NCBI GenBank assembly: GCA_002794785.1
Contig: NBBA01000001.1
Location: forward strand, 3,534,001-3,598,000
Source: Coniferiporia sulphurascens
Taxonomy: Eukaryota > Basidiomycota > Agaricomycetes > Hymenochaetales > Hymenochaetaceae
Length of the DNA stretch: 64,000 nucleotides
Reading direction: 5' to 3'
Shown: positions 24,119 to 34,416 of the stretch, one piece after another
How positions within the stretch are numbered: position 1 is the first letter of the stretch
Layout of the letters: each line of letters starts with the position of its first letter
The notes under the pieces: generated by a model
The model's input: the letters and a program-made list of their open reading frames with translations, nothing else
Databases searched by the model: none
Told to the model about the DNA's origin: nothing
Made by a program: the position numbers and the translations under genes

Positions 24119-25413
24119 ATGACCAATGACCACCGTAGTTGCTTATTGCCACCGTTTCTTCAGAAAGTCGGCCTCGTCTCTACCTCCGAGTCAACGTCTG
24201 CGCCTCTTCAGGGCGCTTTCGTACATTCTGACCGGTTAGGGGGAAGCGAGGCCCACTGTTTGTGGTGGCCATGCAAGGCCGCCAATGCGCCTCCGAGCAC
24301 TGTCTTGTTATTCATCCCAGGTAATCCCACGTACTCGCGGTCTACCCCTTTCACAAAACTTATGTATACCGGTCCGCAGGAAATCCGGGACTTGCTGGTT
24401 TCTATAAGCCGTATCTAAGCCATATACATGACTCGGCCGCAGATACTTTGGCGATATTGGGCTGCTCGCTTCTGGGTCACTCTCCCGATGTTGACGTTGT
24501 TCCGAAAGAGTTTTGTTCTCTCCTGGCGCAGGTTGAGGGCGTAATTGAGGTCATGGACGCTCTGCGAAATTCCTTTGGGCTCAATGTGAAAATTGTCCTG
24601 GTGGCCCACAGTGTAGGTGCGTGGATTATCCTTCAGGTAAGACGATGCGTGAAAACCAGCTGCTGTTTATGAGCAAGCAGCTTACACTTCGTCTCGGAGG
24701 CTTTGAAAGAGCGGTCAGATCAGGTCGCTGGTGCATTCATGCTCTTCCCTGCAATGGCGCACATCGCGAAGACTCCTAATGGGAAGAGATTTCGTGTACG
24801 TCACGAAGCATCAACCCGGACCTATAATTTTGATCAATAGCCTATTACTGATGCCGACACTCCGTTTGCTCTGACAGTGGCTCTTCTACGGTCCGATGTC
24901 ATGGATTGTATCCTACCTTTCGAGACTCTTACATGTCGTCCCGAACTGGGTAACATCCGCTTTGTTCAGGGATTGGCCCACGGAACAGTTCTGTGTCCTC
25001 TGGTCCTTCATCAACTCACCCTCTGCAGTCCGGGGGTCCATGACGATGGCCCATGAAGAAATGCTTACTATAAAGGAACTCGACTATTCCCTATTAGAAA
25101 ACCTCAAATATAAGCTCTACTTCTTCTTTGCGGAAAAAGACGATTGGGTTGGAGCGAACAAGGATGCTATTTTGCGTGAAATGACCAGCGAACCCAACTC
25201 AGTTCGCGTCATTCATGGAAAGCATGGAATACCCCATGCATTTTGCATTAGTGAGTTTATTTATTTATTGGGCTTCACAACCTCATAGCTGTCGTTGCCT
25301 CATGCATTTTTTAAGACCACGGGAAGGAACTTGCAGATCAATGCTTGGAGTGGTTACACGATCGTGCGTTTAACCCGAATGCCGAGCGGGACTTTTTGAG
25401 TCTAAAGATTTAG
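24119..25413 (+). CDS. Lipid droplet-associated serine hydrolase (LDAH family, alpha/beta hydrolase)
   Basis: Member of the LDAH alpha/beta-hydrolase family, which associates with lipid droplets and is implicated in sterol-ester or triglyceride turnover. Exons 24119-24320 and 24380-24636 join to give LLFIPGNPGLAGFYKPYLSH, the family's oxyanion-side signature, then ILGCSLLGHS. The nucleophile elbow is VAHSVGAW (G/A-x-S-x-G type). Later exons give ALKERSDQVAGAFMLFPA, TPNGKRFRWLFYGPM, FFAEKDDWVGAN (likely acid Asp) and HGIPHAFCINHGKELA, with the likely catalytic His in the HGIPHAF block. Stop at 25413. Length is about 320 residues, as usual for the family. Its 3' end converges on the SNF2/RING gene. 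Substrate is not predictable from sequence. Confidence 0.85.
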
Positions 25414-25731
25414 CCCTAATCAAGATTCAAAAATACCGTTGATAATATTGATATTACGAGGAAAAACATTGAACTCTATTTCTAGCACCAGCCCCTGTAC
25501 AATTCACATTCTAAGCAAAAGGTTGCCCGTGAATAATATAGAAATAATAAATAAAAGAGCTACAGAACAATACTTTGGGAAAATATCGTGTTTAAATAAA
25601 CACAAGCCAAACCACCTTCAGGCCTAAGTCTAAAGTACACAGATCGATGGCCACTGAGACAAGTACAGTAAGAGTACGAATTATACAGAAAAAATGGCAG
25701 ATGGAGAATCCTTATACAGTAGTGGAAGCAT
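25414..25731. other. Convergent 3' intergenic region
   Basis: About 320 bp between two convergent stop codons. AT-rich, with AATAAATAAA near 25546 as a possible polyadenylation signal. No gene seen. Confidence 0.5.
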
Positions 25732-28700
25732 CTATCCGTCGAAATATTGGTTTAACTCTTCCATACGCCGTTGAAGGACTTCTGCTTTGCTTAGATGATG
25801 CCCAAGCGTCATGTTGGCAAGTTCAGTCTTCTTGCGCTGGACTTCTAGCAGCCGGGCCTCAATTGTGTTTTCGATTATCAGTTTAACCGTTGTGACCGGC
25901 CGTGTCTGCCCTAAGCGGTGCTAAAATCATTTATGTTAAGCGTCAAGCGTTCCCGAATTCAAAATCAGAAAGACACGGTCTTACAATACGATCTACCGCT
26001 TGATTCTCTACAGCAGGGTTCCTTCGCAAAGCAAGAAGATGAGAACGCATATCATGTCAAAAGGGGGAGTCCGCCTATACCAGTATGGATCCATAAGATA
26101 AACTCGCTGGGCGGAAGTAAGGTTCAGGCCTACCCCGCCAGCTTTCAGGCTAACTAACAGGACCTCACACCCGGGGTCGTGTTTAAGGGCCTCCATGGCA
26201 CGTGTTCTGTCGTCCCGCTTCATTGTGCCATCAAGGCGATCATAGCGAATCCCTGCAGCCTCTAGAGCGTCTTCAATTCTAGTCAAGAAAACGTCAATAT
26301 ACTGCGAATTAATAAATAAAATAACCGCTTGTACTTGTCCAGCATGGTGGTCCATTGTGAGCTAAGGGAGACAGCGGGTGAGACGTGTGAAGGACAAACG
26401 GCATCATATAGAACTTACAAAACGACAGTTTTAACTATGCCATCGTCGATCTCATTGCCTTGATTGTCAATCATTTGTACCTCGATAGAGGCCGGATCGT
26501 AATTGGCAGAGTGAGGATTCAAGCGCGAAAAGTTCACTAAATCTCCTAGTAGGGCTTTCACCTTTGTCGAGGGATGGAAATTATCGAGATTAACGCCTTT
26601 TTGTCGCTTTTCCTTCTTCGTAGATTTCTTCTTAGCCGAGTACTGGTCTCCCATAGTGCAGTCTGGATTGACCTCGACAGCGTCAACTGGTCTCAAAAGT
26701 GTGTGACAAACCGAACACTCGCGGAGGGCGTCTTCCGGTACATTTGGCCACTGCGAAAAAATGCTATTCTGGAAGCAGTTTATGCAGAACAAGTGTTGAC
26801 AGCGCGACAAGATCGGCCGAAATACCGTTGGGCTACTCTGGCGTGTTGGCGCGCGAGAGGAGACCTTTGATTTTCTTCCTCGCTTTTGCGGAGCCCCGTC
26901 AAAATCCATCCCAATGCTATCCTTTTGTGAAGCGTCCATAGGCGTCCCAAGCTCGCAAGCACATTCCACACATTGGGCAGTACCGGAATCTCGAATTAGA
27001 CTAAAGATAGCACTGGCGCGGGAGACATTAATGCCACCCTTAGAAATGGCCTCAACGATTTCTTCATAGTTGAGTTCAGATTCAGTCGGCCCCTTCCCGT
27101 CGACAAGTTCGTAATGGTCGCAAATCTGGCGGAGACGTAAGATCTTCTGAAGGATCCCAACATAGTTCTTCATAACCTCGTTCTTGTGAGAGAGTTCTTT
27201 GAATTCATCCCTAGACTCCTTGAAGAACTCGTCATAGATGCGCTGTTCCTGCTCGTCAAATTTCAGATATCTAAGCTCATCACGACGGGGAGGAAGAGTC
27301 AAAATGGTCTGTCCGTCCTGTGATTTCGTTTCTTTCGTGCGACGAAGAGTTATGCACTTCATGATAGTTTGTAGGCGGGCCACGCCAAGAGGCTGGCCAA
27401 ACTTGACGGGCACTCCAACAAACTCCTGCCATACGCTCTTGTCTTCGAAAGGATCGAGACGAAGAAATTTTATCAAGGCGTAAACGTCGTCCAATTTGTT
27501 TTGTACAGGGGTACCTGTCAAGCATAGTCGTCTATCTGCCTCCAAGTCGCACGACGCACGACTGGCAACTGTTGAAGTCTCCTTAATGGAGCTTCAGATC
27601 AATTAATACTCGGGTAAATCAACATCGAAAAGTTAAATAAACTCACTGCGCTTCGTCGAGAACAACTCTGAACCAATGGACGCTTTGCAGAGCACTAGAT
27701 GCTTCAGCAACGCTAGTAAAAAAGGATGCAGCTTTCTTTCTCTTCAGTTTCTTCTTTTCTTTCGCCTTTGGAATCCTTATGACTTGGTTTCCGCTTTCGT
27801 CGACATCTATTCCGCTATTATCGATGCTGCCGTCCCCACTTTCGTCATCATCGTCCTCCTCCATATCCTGAGCTGCGATACTCCTTGACTGCTTGGAAAA
27901 CTCCGAAGCGAGTGTGGCATAAGTCGTGATCACTGCGTCGAAGTCGGCGAGGAATTTCGGGTCTGGACGGCGAGCGTTCCCGTGATAAATGTAGATTTTA
28001 AACGGGCGCCCAACTTTAACGTTAACTGGTGGTGCTGTGATGGTGGCATCGGATACTTCGTTTGCACCGCTGTAGTTATTTCCTTCAGAATCTATAGATG
28101 TACAATCGTTTGGGGTTAGTTTCCGTGGCGGTGAGGGCCCGCAAGTCAGTCCAGGCATCGGGTGTGTTAAAGTGGACTGCGTTGAGCTGCAGCTCGTCCC
28201 CGCGCCACCTACAACCTGCACATCGCCGGCCCAATGCTCTCTGAATTGATCTTCCCAGTTGACGACAGTAGATAGCGGACAGACAATAAGCGTCGCCCTA
28301 CTCCTGACCTTTATTCTGCGCGCTCGAGCGTATCCTGCCTCTCGTTTGTCTTGATCTTTTTGTGCCTGCGCCTTCTTCTTCGTAGATGTTGGATCATTGG
28401 CTGGAGAAATATCTGGCATTCCCCAGACACTTCCCGCAAAACGCGAAGCGAGAAGCGAAGGTTCCGAATTATGCTGTTCAAGTGGTATTCTAGATGGCGG
28501 CGCTAGAGGTAGCTGCGCAAATTCTGAGGCCGTACGTAGGGTTGCAGCAATCAATGAAACACAAGTAATGGTCTTCCCTAGACCCATCTATTCAGTAAAG
28601 TAAAGTTGAGTGATCTAACCACAAGCAAAAAAGGAGGTAAGAGAAATCGCACATCGTCTGCCAACAAGGCGCCCTTGCATTCTTTAGGTTCCGTGTCGAC

Positions 28701-30233
28701 TTCTGCTTGAGTCACAATATTGAACCACTTTGTTTGAGACTGCGCGTTCATTCGAAGTTGCCAAAGAGAAGAATATTTGCCGTTCGAACAAGAAATCTCC
28801 CTTTCTCGTTCGAGTAGAAAGGTGAGAGCTTTCTTTTGGTGGGGATATAACTTCGTCGCAATATTTGGGCCTTGTGGATTACTCAGCTTAAAATCAAAGA
28901 GGTAATACGGAAGTCACGGTAAACGCACTTGGTTCTGTTTCTTGCAGTTCTTCCCCGTTTTTCAGGCTTTTGAACACCTCGTCTACCTGGTTCCTTTGCA
29001 CTTCAATACTCTTACCCGATATCATCGGGGTACTCCATTTGCTTCCGCCAGGTACTGAGTATCCTTGCTTAGATGCACTAGAGCCAAATAGTCGAGCATT
29101 ACCACCGGGCGGGGGATTGTGCGGATTCAGGTAAAGAAATTGTCGAAAACGCGAAGGATCCCAAACGTTTGATGGATGGTCAAGAAGCAACCCAGATTGT
29201 TGAAGGTAACGAGCGACAATGGGGATATTCCCATTCGGGGTATGGACCAGCATTTGCAAAGGCAATATAGGGAGCTAAAAGTAGATATGATAAAAATGCC
29301 ATTCTGAAGCAAAATGGGAGCGGTGCTTACATTTGGAACACCCCTCCTGACCTTCGCATCCAACCTGATGAGACCCTTTCCTAACATCGGTCCCAGTACA
29401 GTAGCTACCTTCTGCTCTACTACACCAAAATTTTCGCCCGCCAGCATTTCACCAGTCACAGTTTTGATTAAAGGCGTCTTGATGTGTATAGTTTCCTCAG
29501 CGTTTGGATTGTGCTGCCTGTTAACTGAGTCGTGCTGTAGACGGACAGACGCCCAGTCCGGTTCATTGGTAATTCCGGGGACAGAGCTCTGTTGCAAGTA
29601 CGAAATTGGATAGAGTACAAGTGCTGTTACTGTCAGTTGACCAATGCAGACAGGAGTTTTCGGGGGTACGTCCAGCATGCCCAAAGCTATCTGCCTTTGT
29701 GACTCATCAGACAGCTGGGCTGCAAAAGAAGTCGAAGGAGGCGGGGATGGGGATGTCAGATCAATAATCTGACGCTTTTGCGGTTGCTGCAACTGAGTAC
29801 CATTAGTAAGGACCGAACCGGTCACAGACGGGGAGCGCGTATAGACAGATTGAACACTCCGATTCGGAAAAAAGGCTGAAGAGTCTGAGGGCCCGGAGAA
29901 ATGAGGTCTGTATACGCCTTGAGACTGAGAACTGTGACGCGAATAATCCACAGGAGCGGGGTGCATAGAAACGTGAGCAGGCTGCTTAAGAGGCGAGAAG
30001 TGAAGACGGGATACAGAAGAGGGCGGGGGCGAACTAAAGGGTGTCGATACATCGGACTGTGGTGTGCCGCTCGAGTCCATAACAATGCGCGGCCTTTTAA
30101 TCTGTCTTTGGTGTTCATGGGGGTCGTCGTCAAGCGTAAGGTCGATCGGGTTTGAGCGTGAGTAGGGAGCGAGTGGCTGGTCATAGAGCCGTGATGACGA
30201 GGAAGCCGACTGAGTAGGCAGATGTGCGGCCAT
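25732..30233 (-). CDS. SNF2-family ATPase with embedded RING finger (Rad5/Rad16/HLTF-like)
   Basis: DNA-dependent ATPase and probable E3 ubiquitin ligase of the Rad5/Rad16/HLTF group, acting in DNA damage tolerance or repair. The start at 30233 opens a Ser-rich disordered region with SUMO-interacting-type hydrophobic/acidic patches (PIDLTLDDD, QIIDLTSP). A conserved N-terminal block follows (FGVVEQKVATVLGPMLGKGL, then DHPSNVWDPS), perhaps a divergent HIRAN-like region. Motif I MGLGKTITCVSLIAA is at about 28.57 kb, motif II VVLDEAQ at about 27.65 kb, LCLTGTPVQNKLDDV at about 27.5 kb. The RING lies between the lobes (CVECACEL, CQHLFCINCF, CSVCHTLL; 26.7-26.97 kb). The C-lobe gives VSLKAGGVGLNLTSA and, after splicing, NPAVENQAVDRI and HRLGQTRPVT. 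Ends EELNQYFDG at 25732. Confidence 0.88.
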
Positions 30234-30327
30234 TGCCCAAGGTCACGGAGAGAGCGAGGGAGTACAGACACGGGAACTGGGTCGAGGTCGTAGACGGCTG
30301 TAGACAAGAGGCGGCGCTCTGTCGGAT

Positions 30328-30624
30328 TCATTCATACTCTGTCAGAAAGAGTTTGTCCTGGATCACGTGACCCCAGGCTAACCAAACGACTTCCGAGGGG
30401 GGGAAGTAGTCATCGTGCTTAGTAAAAACTCCAGTGTCGGTGTACTCTACTTGCCCGATCCTAGTCATCAAGTCTTTGAGACCCCCAAATGCCCCAGCCA
30501 ACTGCGCTTGCTGCGCGGCTGAGCGTTCGTCTAGCAGGGGGCTAGCGTCCCTCCGTACTGCGGCCCCTAGAGTCGAGCACCGGTAGGGCTGTGCACACAC
30601 TTTCTTGGAAGACTGTGCGTCCAT
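30328..30624 (-). CDS. Small protein of unknown function (98 aa)
   Basis: I do not recognise this protein. A single open frame of 98 codons starts directly after an in-frame stop (MDAQSSKK at 30624) and ends at 30328, 94 bp before the SNF2/RING start on the same strand. Its composition looks genuine: an amphipathic helix-like centre (DERSAAQQAQLAGAFGGLKD) followed by GQVEYTDTGVFTKHDDYFPP and an aromatic C-terminus (VVWLAWGHVIQDKLFLTEYE). No signal peptide or membrane segment. An acidic Ser-rich frame just upstream (about 30.70-30.78 kb) could be another exon, but I found no splice pair joining it in frame. It could be a real small gene, a terminal exon, or 5' leader of the SNF2 gene. Confidence 0.45.
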   Translation of the reverse strand: MDAQSSKKVCAQPYRCSTLGAAVRRDASPLLDERSAAQQAQLAGAFGGLKDLMTRIGQVEYTDTGVFTKHDDYFPPSEVVWLAWGHVIQDKLFLTEYE

Positions 30625-31144
30625 CTATGGATCACTGTCCACAGCCTGTGAAGGCTGTACCCAAATAACATCATCTCATACACACAGGTCCTTATCTGTT
30701 CATCACCACGAGGAAGACGAGGTTTTTGGGCTTCCTGCTCTGGAAGACGCAATCTTTTCTTCGTCACTATTAACGTCAGATTCCACAACTTGAAGCCGCC
30801 GGCTTACAGAATTACCTTTTTCTCCTGCGAATTGCCGGACCGAGAGAAGTTCCGGGGGCAGAACTTATAACGTGCACCGCCCCTTGTACACATATATCCT
30901 GTTCTTGTATTGCAGCACCCTTTCATTTCTCCTGATTGAACTGGATGGTGAACATAGTGAAACAAATGACTGTGCAGCTAAACATGATGACTACTGTTCT
31001 AGGCTCGCGATTATAACGGAAGAAATAGACGTCGTGAGAATTGCGAAGTAAGAAGGGGATTACTGCAATACGAATACAGCCCGCTATATTTGTTCCAGCT
31101 GCGGGACCGGCTTCTTCGTTATACGGATCGGACATATCAGCCTA
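30625..31144. other. Intergenic region, no gene seen
   Basis: About 520 bp upstream of the 98-codon frame and downstream of the RNase III-fold gene. Short open frames on both strands show no conserved feature. Confidence 0.4.
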
Positions 31145-32349
31145 TCACAGCCTCGAATCAACAGGAGTATCATCGAGAGCGACGAGTCGGAAATGCTCAC
31201 TGATTCCAGTGTACTGCCCGTAGCCTGCCCAGCCCAGAGCGTAGTAAGCCTCCCTTGCTGCTGCCTCCTTGGCGATCTGTTTGCTTGTACCTTGGCCCTG
31301 ACCCTTCTCAATCCCGTTCACTATTTTAGAACGTGAGATGCATGCTTCTGAGATACGTACACAAACACGCGCAGAGAAAAGGATAACGAACCAATGCATT
31401 TGATCACCCACAATGGCGCGTGGGGTGCTCCACGGTTCTCCGCTACGTACTCGAGCTGTAGATGCTGCTGCGAGCAACGCTGATTAAACAAGGGCAGGAA
31501 GGCAACCGGTTTAGGTACTGGTTTCGGAATCCCACCAGACGAAAGTCCCGAAAGCATCTGGGACCCAGTTACCGACATCGCTGCGGCGTTATTTGTGGTC
31601 GATGACAGCACAGCGGAAGCGGAACTCGGGACCGACGAAGGTCCCGAATGCATTGATGACGGACTGACTTCAGACAAAATAAAATCACTTCGTGGCCTTT
31701 TGTTTACGCGCGGCCCACTGGCGTCTCCTTCGAATGTAGGAATGAGGTTGATGGCTTCAGGATCGACGAGCTTTGTTATCCAGTTAATAGCTGTGTGTGG
31801 CCCGGATTGAGTGAATACAGCGCCGACATATGCGTGGAACAAGGTTTTTGTTTCCTGTGAGATTTCCCCGCGAAAATCGTTGAGTCAAGTTGGGCGTTGG
31901 AAGGAATTGCAAGCACAGGCTCCCCACCTCAGGCGTCGAGATGTCTAAAGTATCGGAATGGTTGTAACGAAGTCTTTGGCGAAGACCATAGTGTGACACC
32001 CATATCTCGTATATTTCTGATGACAATATTTTGTTCCTTTGAGTCTGAAATGAAGACAAGCTAAGTTGCTTTGGACCTGATATATTGGCGAAAGCCGGCA
32101 AGACCGCACGAGAATGTCTTCAGCCTTAACGACAGGCCGTCTCCGATAAAGATAATTTGTAACGGCAAGATGCAGCACAGTCTTTCCGAGTTCCGCGAGA
32201 CGTTCGTTGTCGAATGACCGCTCAGGATTATATGCGAAGCTCAGCGATTTATGAGAGAACGCCTCTAAAATGACATCCCCATTGATCTTTGGAAGCTCGG
32301 GAAAGTTAGAGACAGAAAAGTCATGCACAGGTTCGAGTTCGGCTGACAT
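31145..32349 (-). CDS. RNase III-fold / dsRNA-binding protein, catalytic residues lost
   Basis: RNase III-type fold followed by a C-terminal double-stranded RNA-binding domain. Start at 32349 (MSAELEPVHD). The first block, DVILEAFSHKSLSFA then NERLAELGKTVLHLAVTNYL, aligns with the RNase III signature, but the usual GD is GK. The second block, LFHAYVGAVFTQSG, replaces the D-x-x-E-A pattern with residues that cannot bind metal. A low-complexity Ser/Pro linker (about 31.5-31.75 kb) leads to the dsRBD (CSQQHLQLEYVAENRG, then GQGQGTSKQIAKEAAAREAY). Stop at 31145. This architecture resembles the mitochondrial ribosomal mL44 group and other pseudo-RNase III proteins; which applies is uncertain. I see no clear mitochondrial presequence. 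At least four short introns. Confidence 0.75.
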
Positions 32350-32740
32350 TTCCGAGGATATGTAGGACTTGTGATGAATGTTCGAAGGGAGGCCGAGATG
32401 TGGTTGACATGTAAGATGTGCGTGTCCTGCTAGCCACTACTATTACTAGTAGTAGCAGTGGCTGGTCAATGGTAATACTGTACATACATATAACCCGAAA
32501 CCACACGGTAAGACTCCAAGTCCCCGCAATACATGTCGGCATGATCCAAGTAATTCATGGCACCTGGCGACGTGTGTATATGTAACACATAGAATAGCAT
32601 TACTCCCGGCAGAAGGACGTATTATGCGCTGTCCTCTCATACGCAGCTTTATCACTAAACGTGGGACGCTTTCGAAAAGGTGCTCATTATCGCGATAGCA
32701 ATTAATTCTAATATTGTATAGTCCTTGCTCTGAAAGCACT
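32350..32740. other. Intergenic region with 32-nt imperfect palindrome
   Basis: About 390 bp between two minus-strand genes, holding the promoter of the RNase III-fold gene. It contains the palindrome listed at 32432-32463. No gene seen. Confidence 0.5.
32432..32463. repeat. 32-nt imperfect palindrome
   Basis: Two 16-nt arms (AGCCACTACTATTACT and AGTAGTAGCAGTGGCT) match as inverted repeats at 14 of 16 positions with no spacer. It sits 83 bp upstream of the RNase III-fold gene start. It could form a hairpin in RNA or bind a dimeric factor; no function is known. Confidence 0.65.
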
Positions 32741-34043
32741 TTAAGCCTTGGGCATAATTTGGTTCGGCGCTTCTCTTAAGACGAGCTCCCTCAGCTTCCT
32801 TCTCTCCGCATCCATCTTCTCTTGCGCCCTCCTCCTCCTCCTCTCTAACCTTGCCTTCAGTCCGCGCGCAACCCATCTCCTCTTCAATTCCGCCTTCCTG
32901 TCCAAGCGGACACGCTCGCGCCACCTGAATGTCGCCTCCATAATAGCTTCACGTTTGCTGCGGCCGTCTATGGGCTTCTTCAATTCCGCATCGACATATT
33001 CCTTCAGAAGAGCCTGCTGACGAGCTTGCGCCGCGAGGTAGCGTTGCCGCTTCTTGTTACGGGAATGAGGGTTTGAGAGCTCGCGGGCAAGAAATAGTTC
33101 CATCGGATGGTCTTGGGAATACGGAAGTTCGCGACGCAGGGCACGAACGTAGTCGTCGGCAACCTCATCGACCAAAACGGTGGAGGAAGACGTATATTGA
33201 AGAGGAAGATTCGACGGGGAATAGGTCACTTCCGCAACAATATTGGCCGGAGTGTCGTACTTGGTTGCTGTTACAAAATACATTGGCTATGAAAAGAGCT
33301 GAAAAAAACAACGTGAACTCACGATTTGGGACCGATGGCTTCTCCGCCTCTGGCCACGGTATAATGATTCGTTCTTGTGAGCCTGGAGACCACGTTGGCA
33401 AGCGTGGTGTTGTCGCACACGCAAAACGTTCCCAGACCCATCGCCCGTTCTCCCATCTTGGCTCCGACGTCCCGACTCGCAAGGCAAACACACTTAGAGG
33501 AAGTCATTAGTTGAGGAAAAGAAGAAATGTTTAGGAACGTACGGAACATTCCTCGGTTCTTTAGACCCAGGCAAGGGAGGGAAATCAAAATTTCCTAAGA
33601 ACAATTGCAAACCAGAATAGTGCACGTTCTTATGAGGGTTGCGTATTTGATACAACGCTCGGATATCGTCATCAGAGAACTCGGTCCTCTACATAAAATG
33701 GAGAGGCTGGTCAGAACGGGATGGGGGAAATCACTGAAAAAAAGCAAACCTTCTTGTCACCCTCGATATATACGCGGTTGGCGAACTTGTTGACCCCTTT
33801 CACCTCCCGAACCCGCGCGTCCTTTTCAGCCATTACACGCACCTGATCTCCTGGAACAATGTTCCACCATTTAATCCTATCCCTTGGTAGAACTGGATCC
33901 GGAGACCTGTCCAGATGATTTGGAACAACCAGATGACGAGGCTTTGCAACAGGCAGCAAATGGCGAAAGTTCGTTGTGTTTTTTGAAGTCACGAAGACTT
34001 TGTGCGCCTCAGAGCGAGAGACAAAACGCCTGGTGCTCGACAT
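32741..34043 (-). CDS. MRPL40: Mitochondrial large-subunit ribosomal protein uL24m (MRPL40)
   Basis: Nuclear-encoded protein of the mitochondrial 54S ribosomal subunit. Start at 34043 (MSSTRRFVSRSEAHKV), a basic N-terminus suited to mitochondrial import. The KOW-type core is clear: WWNIVPGDQVRVMAEKDARV then REVKGVNKFANRVYIEGDKK. After a short intron the chain continues through PHKNVHYSGLQLFLGNF, then PVFALRVGTSEPRWENGRWV. The last exon (32741 to about 33.27 kb) encodes a long, very basic helical tail (ERRRRRAQEKMDAERRKL) ending MPKA. Fungal uL24m is much longer than bacterial L24 because of such extensions. At least four exons. Confidence 0.85.
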
Positions 34044-34416
34044 GTTTTGAAAGGGTTTCCGTGAACCCCAAGCGGCGAGCAGACCGTTAGCTAGTTGGTG
34101 CCGCCAAAGGTCACTGCTAGGAAAAGAGGCGCGGCAATTGCCACTGCGGCGATCCCATTACACATCCTTGCATAAGCTTTCATATATTGTCTATCTAGGG
34201 ATCCACACTCTCCGGCGTTTCATCACTTTATCCATAAAAGCCTGAGCTTTCTGCAATCCATTCAGCGACAAGCCTAATAATTATAATAAGAGATACGTGC
34301 GAAATCTAAAACTAGGGAAAGATTATAGAGTAATAAAATCACTTCGGCTTTATAGTAGAGATGCACGGAACTGCCAGTGAGTGACCCATCGGAACTTTAC
34401 AAGCCACATACTCATT
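34044..34416. other. Intergenic region, no gene seen
   Basis: About 370 bp holding the uL24m promoter and the 3' end of the remodeler gene. AT-rich near 34.26-34.35 kb. No gene or clear motif seen. Confidence 0.5.

Noticed and set aside
24119..24152. Longer Sec8 start at 24152
   Set aside because: It would overlap the coding start of the divergent hydrolase; the ATG at 23960 gives a normal N-terminus.
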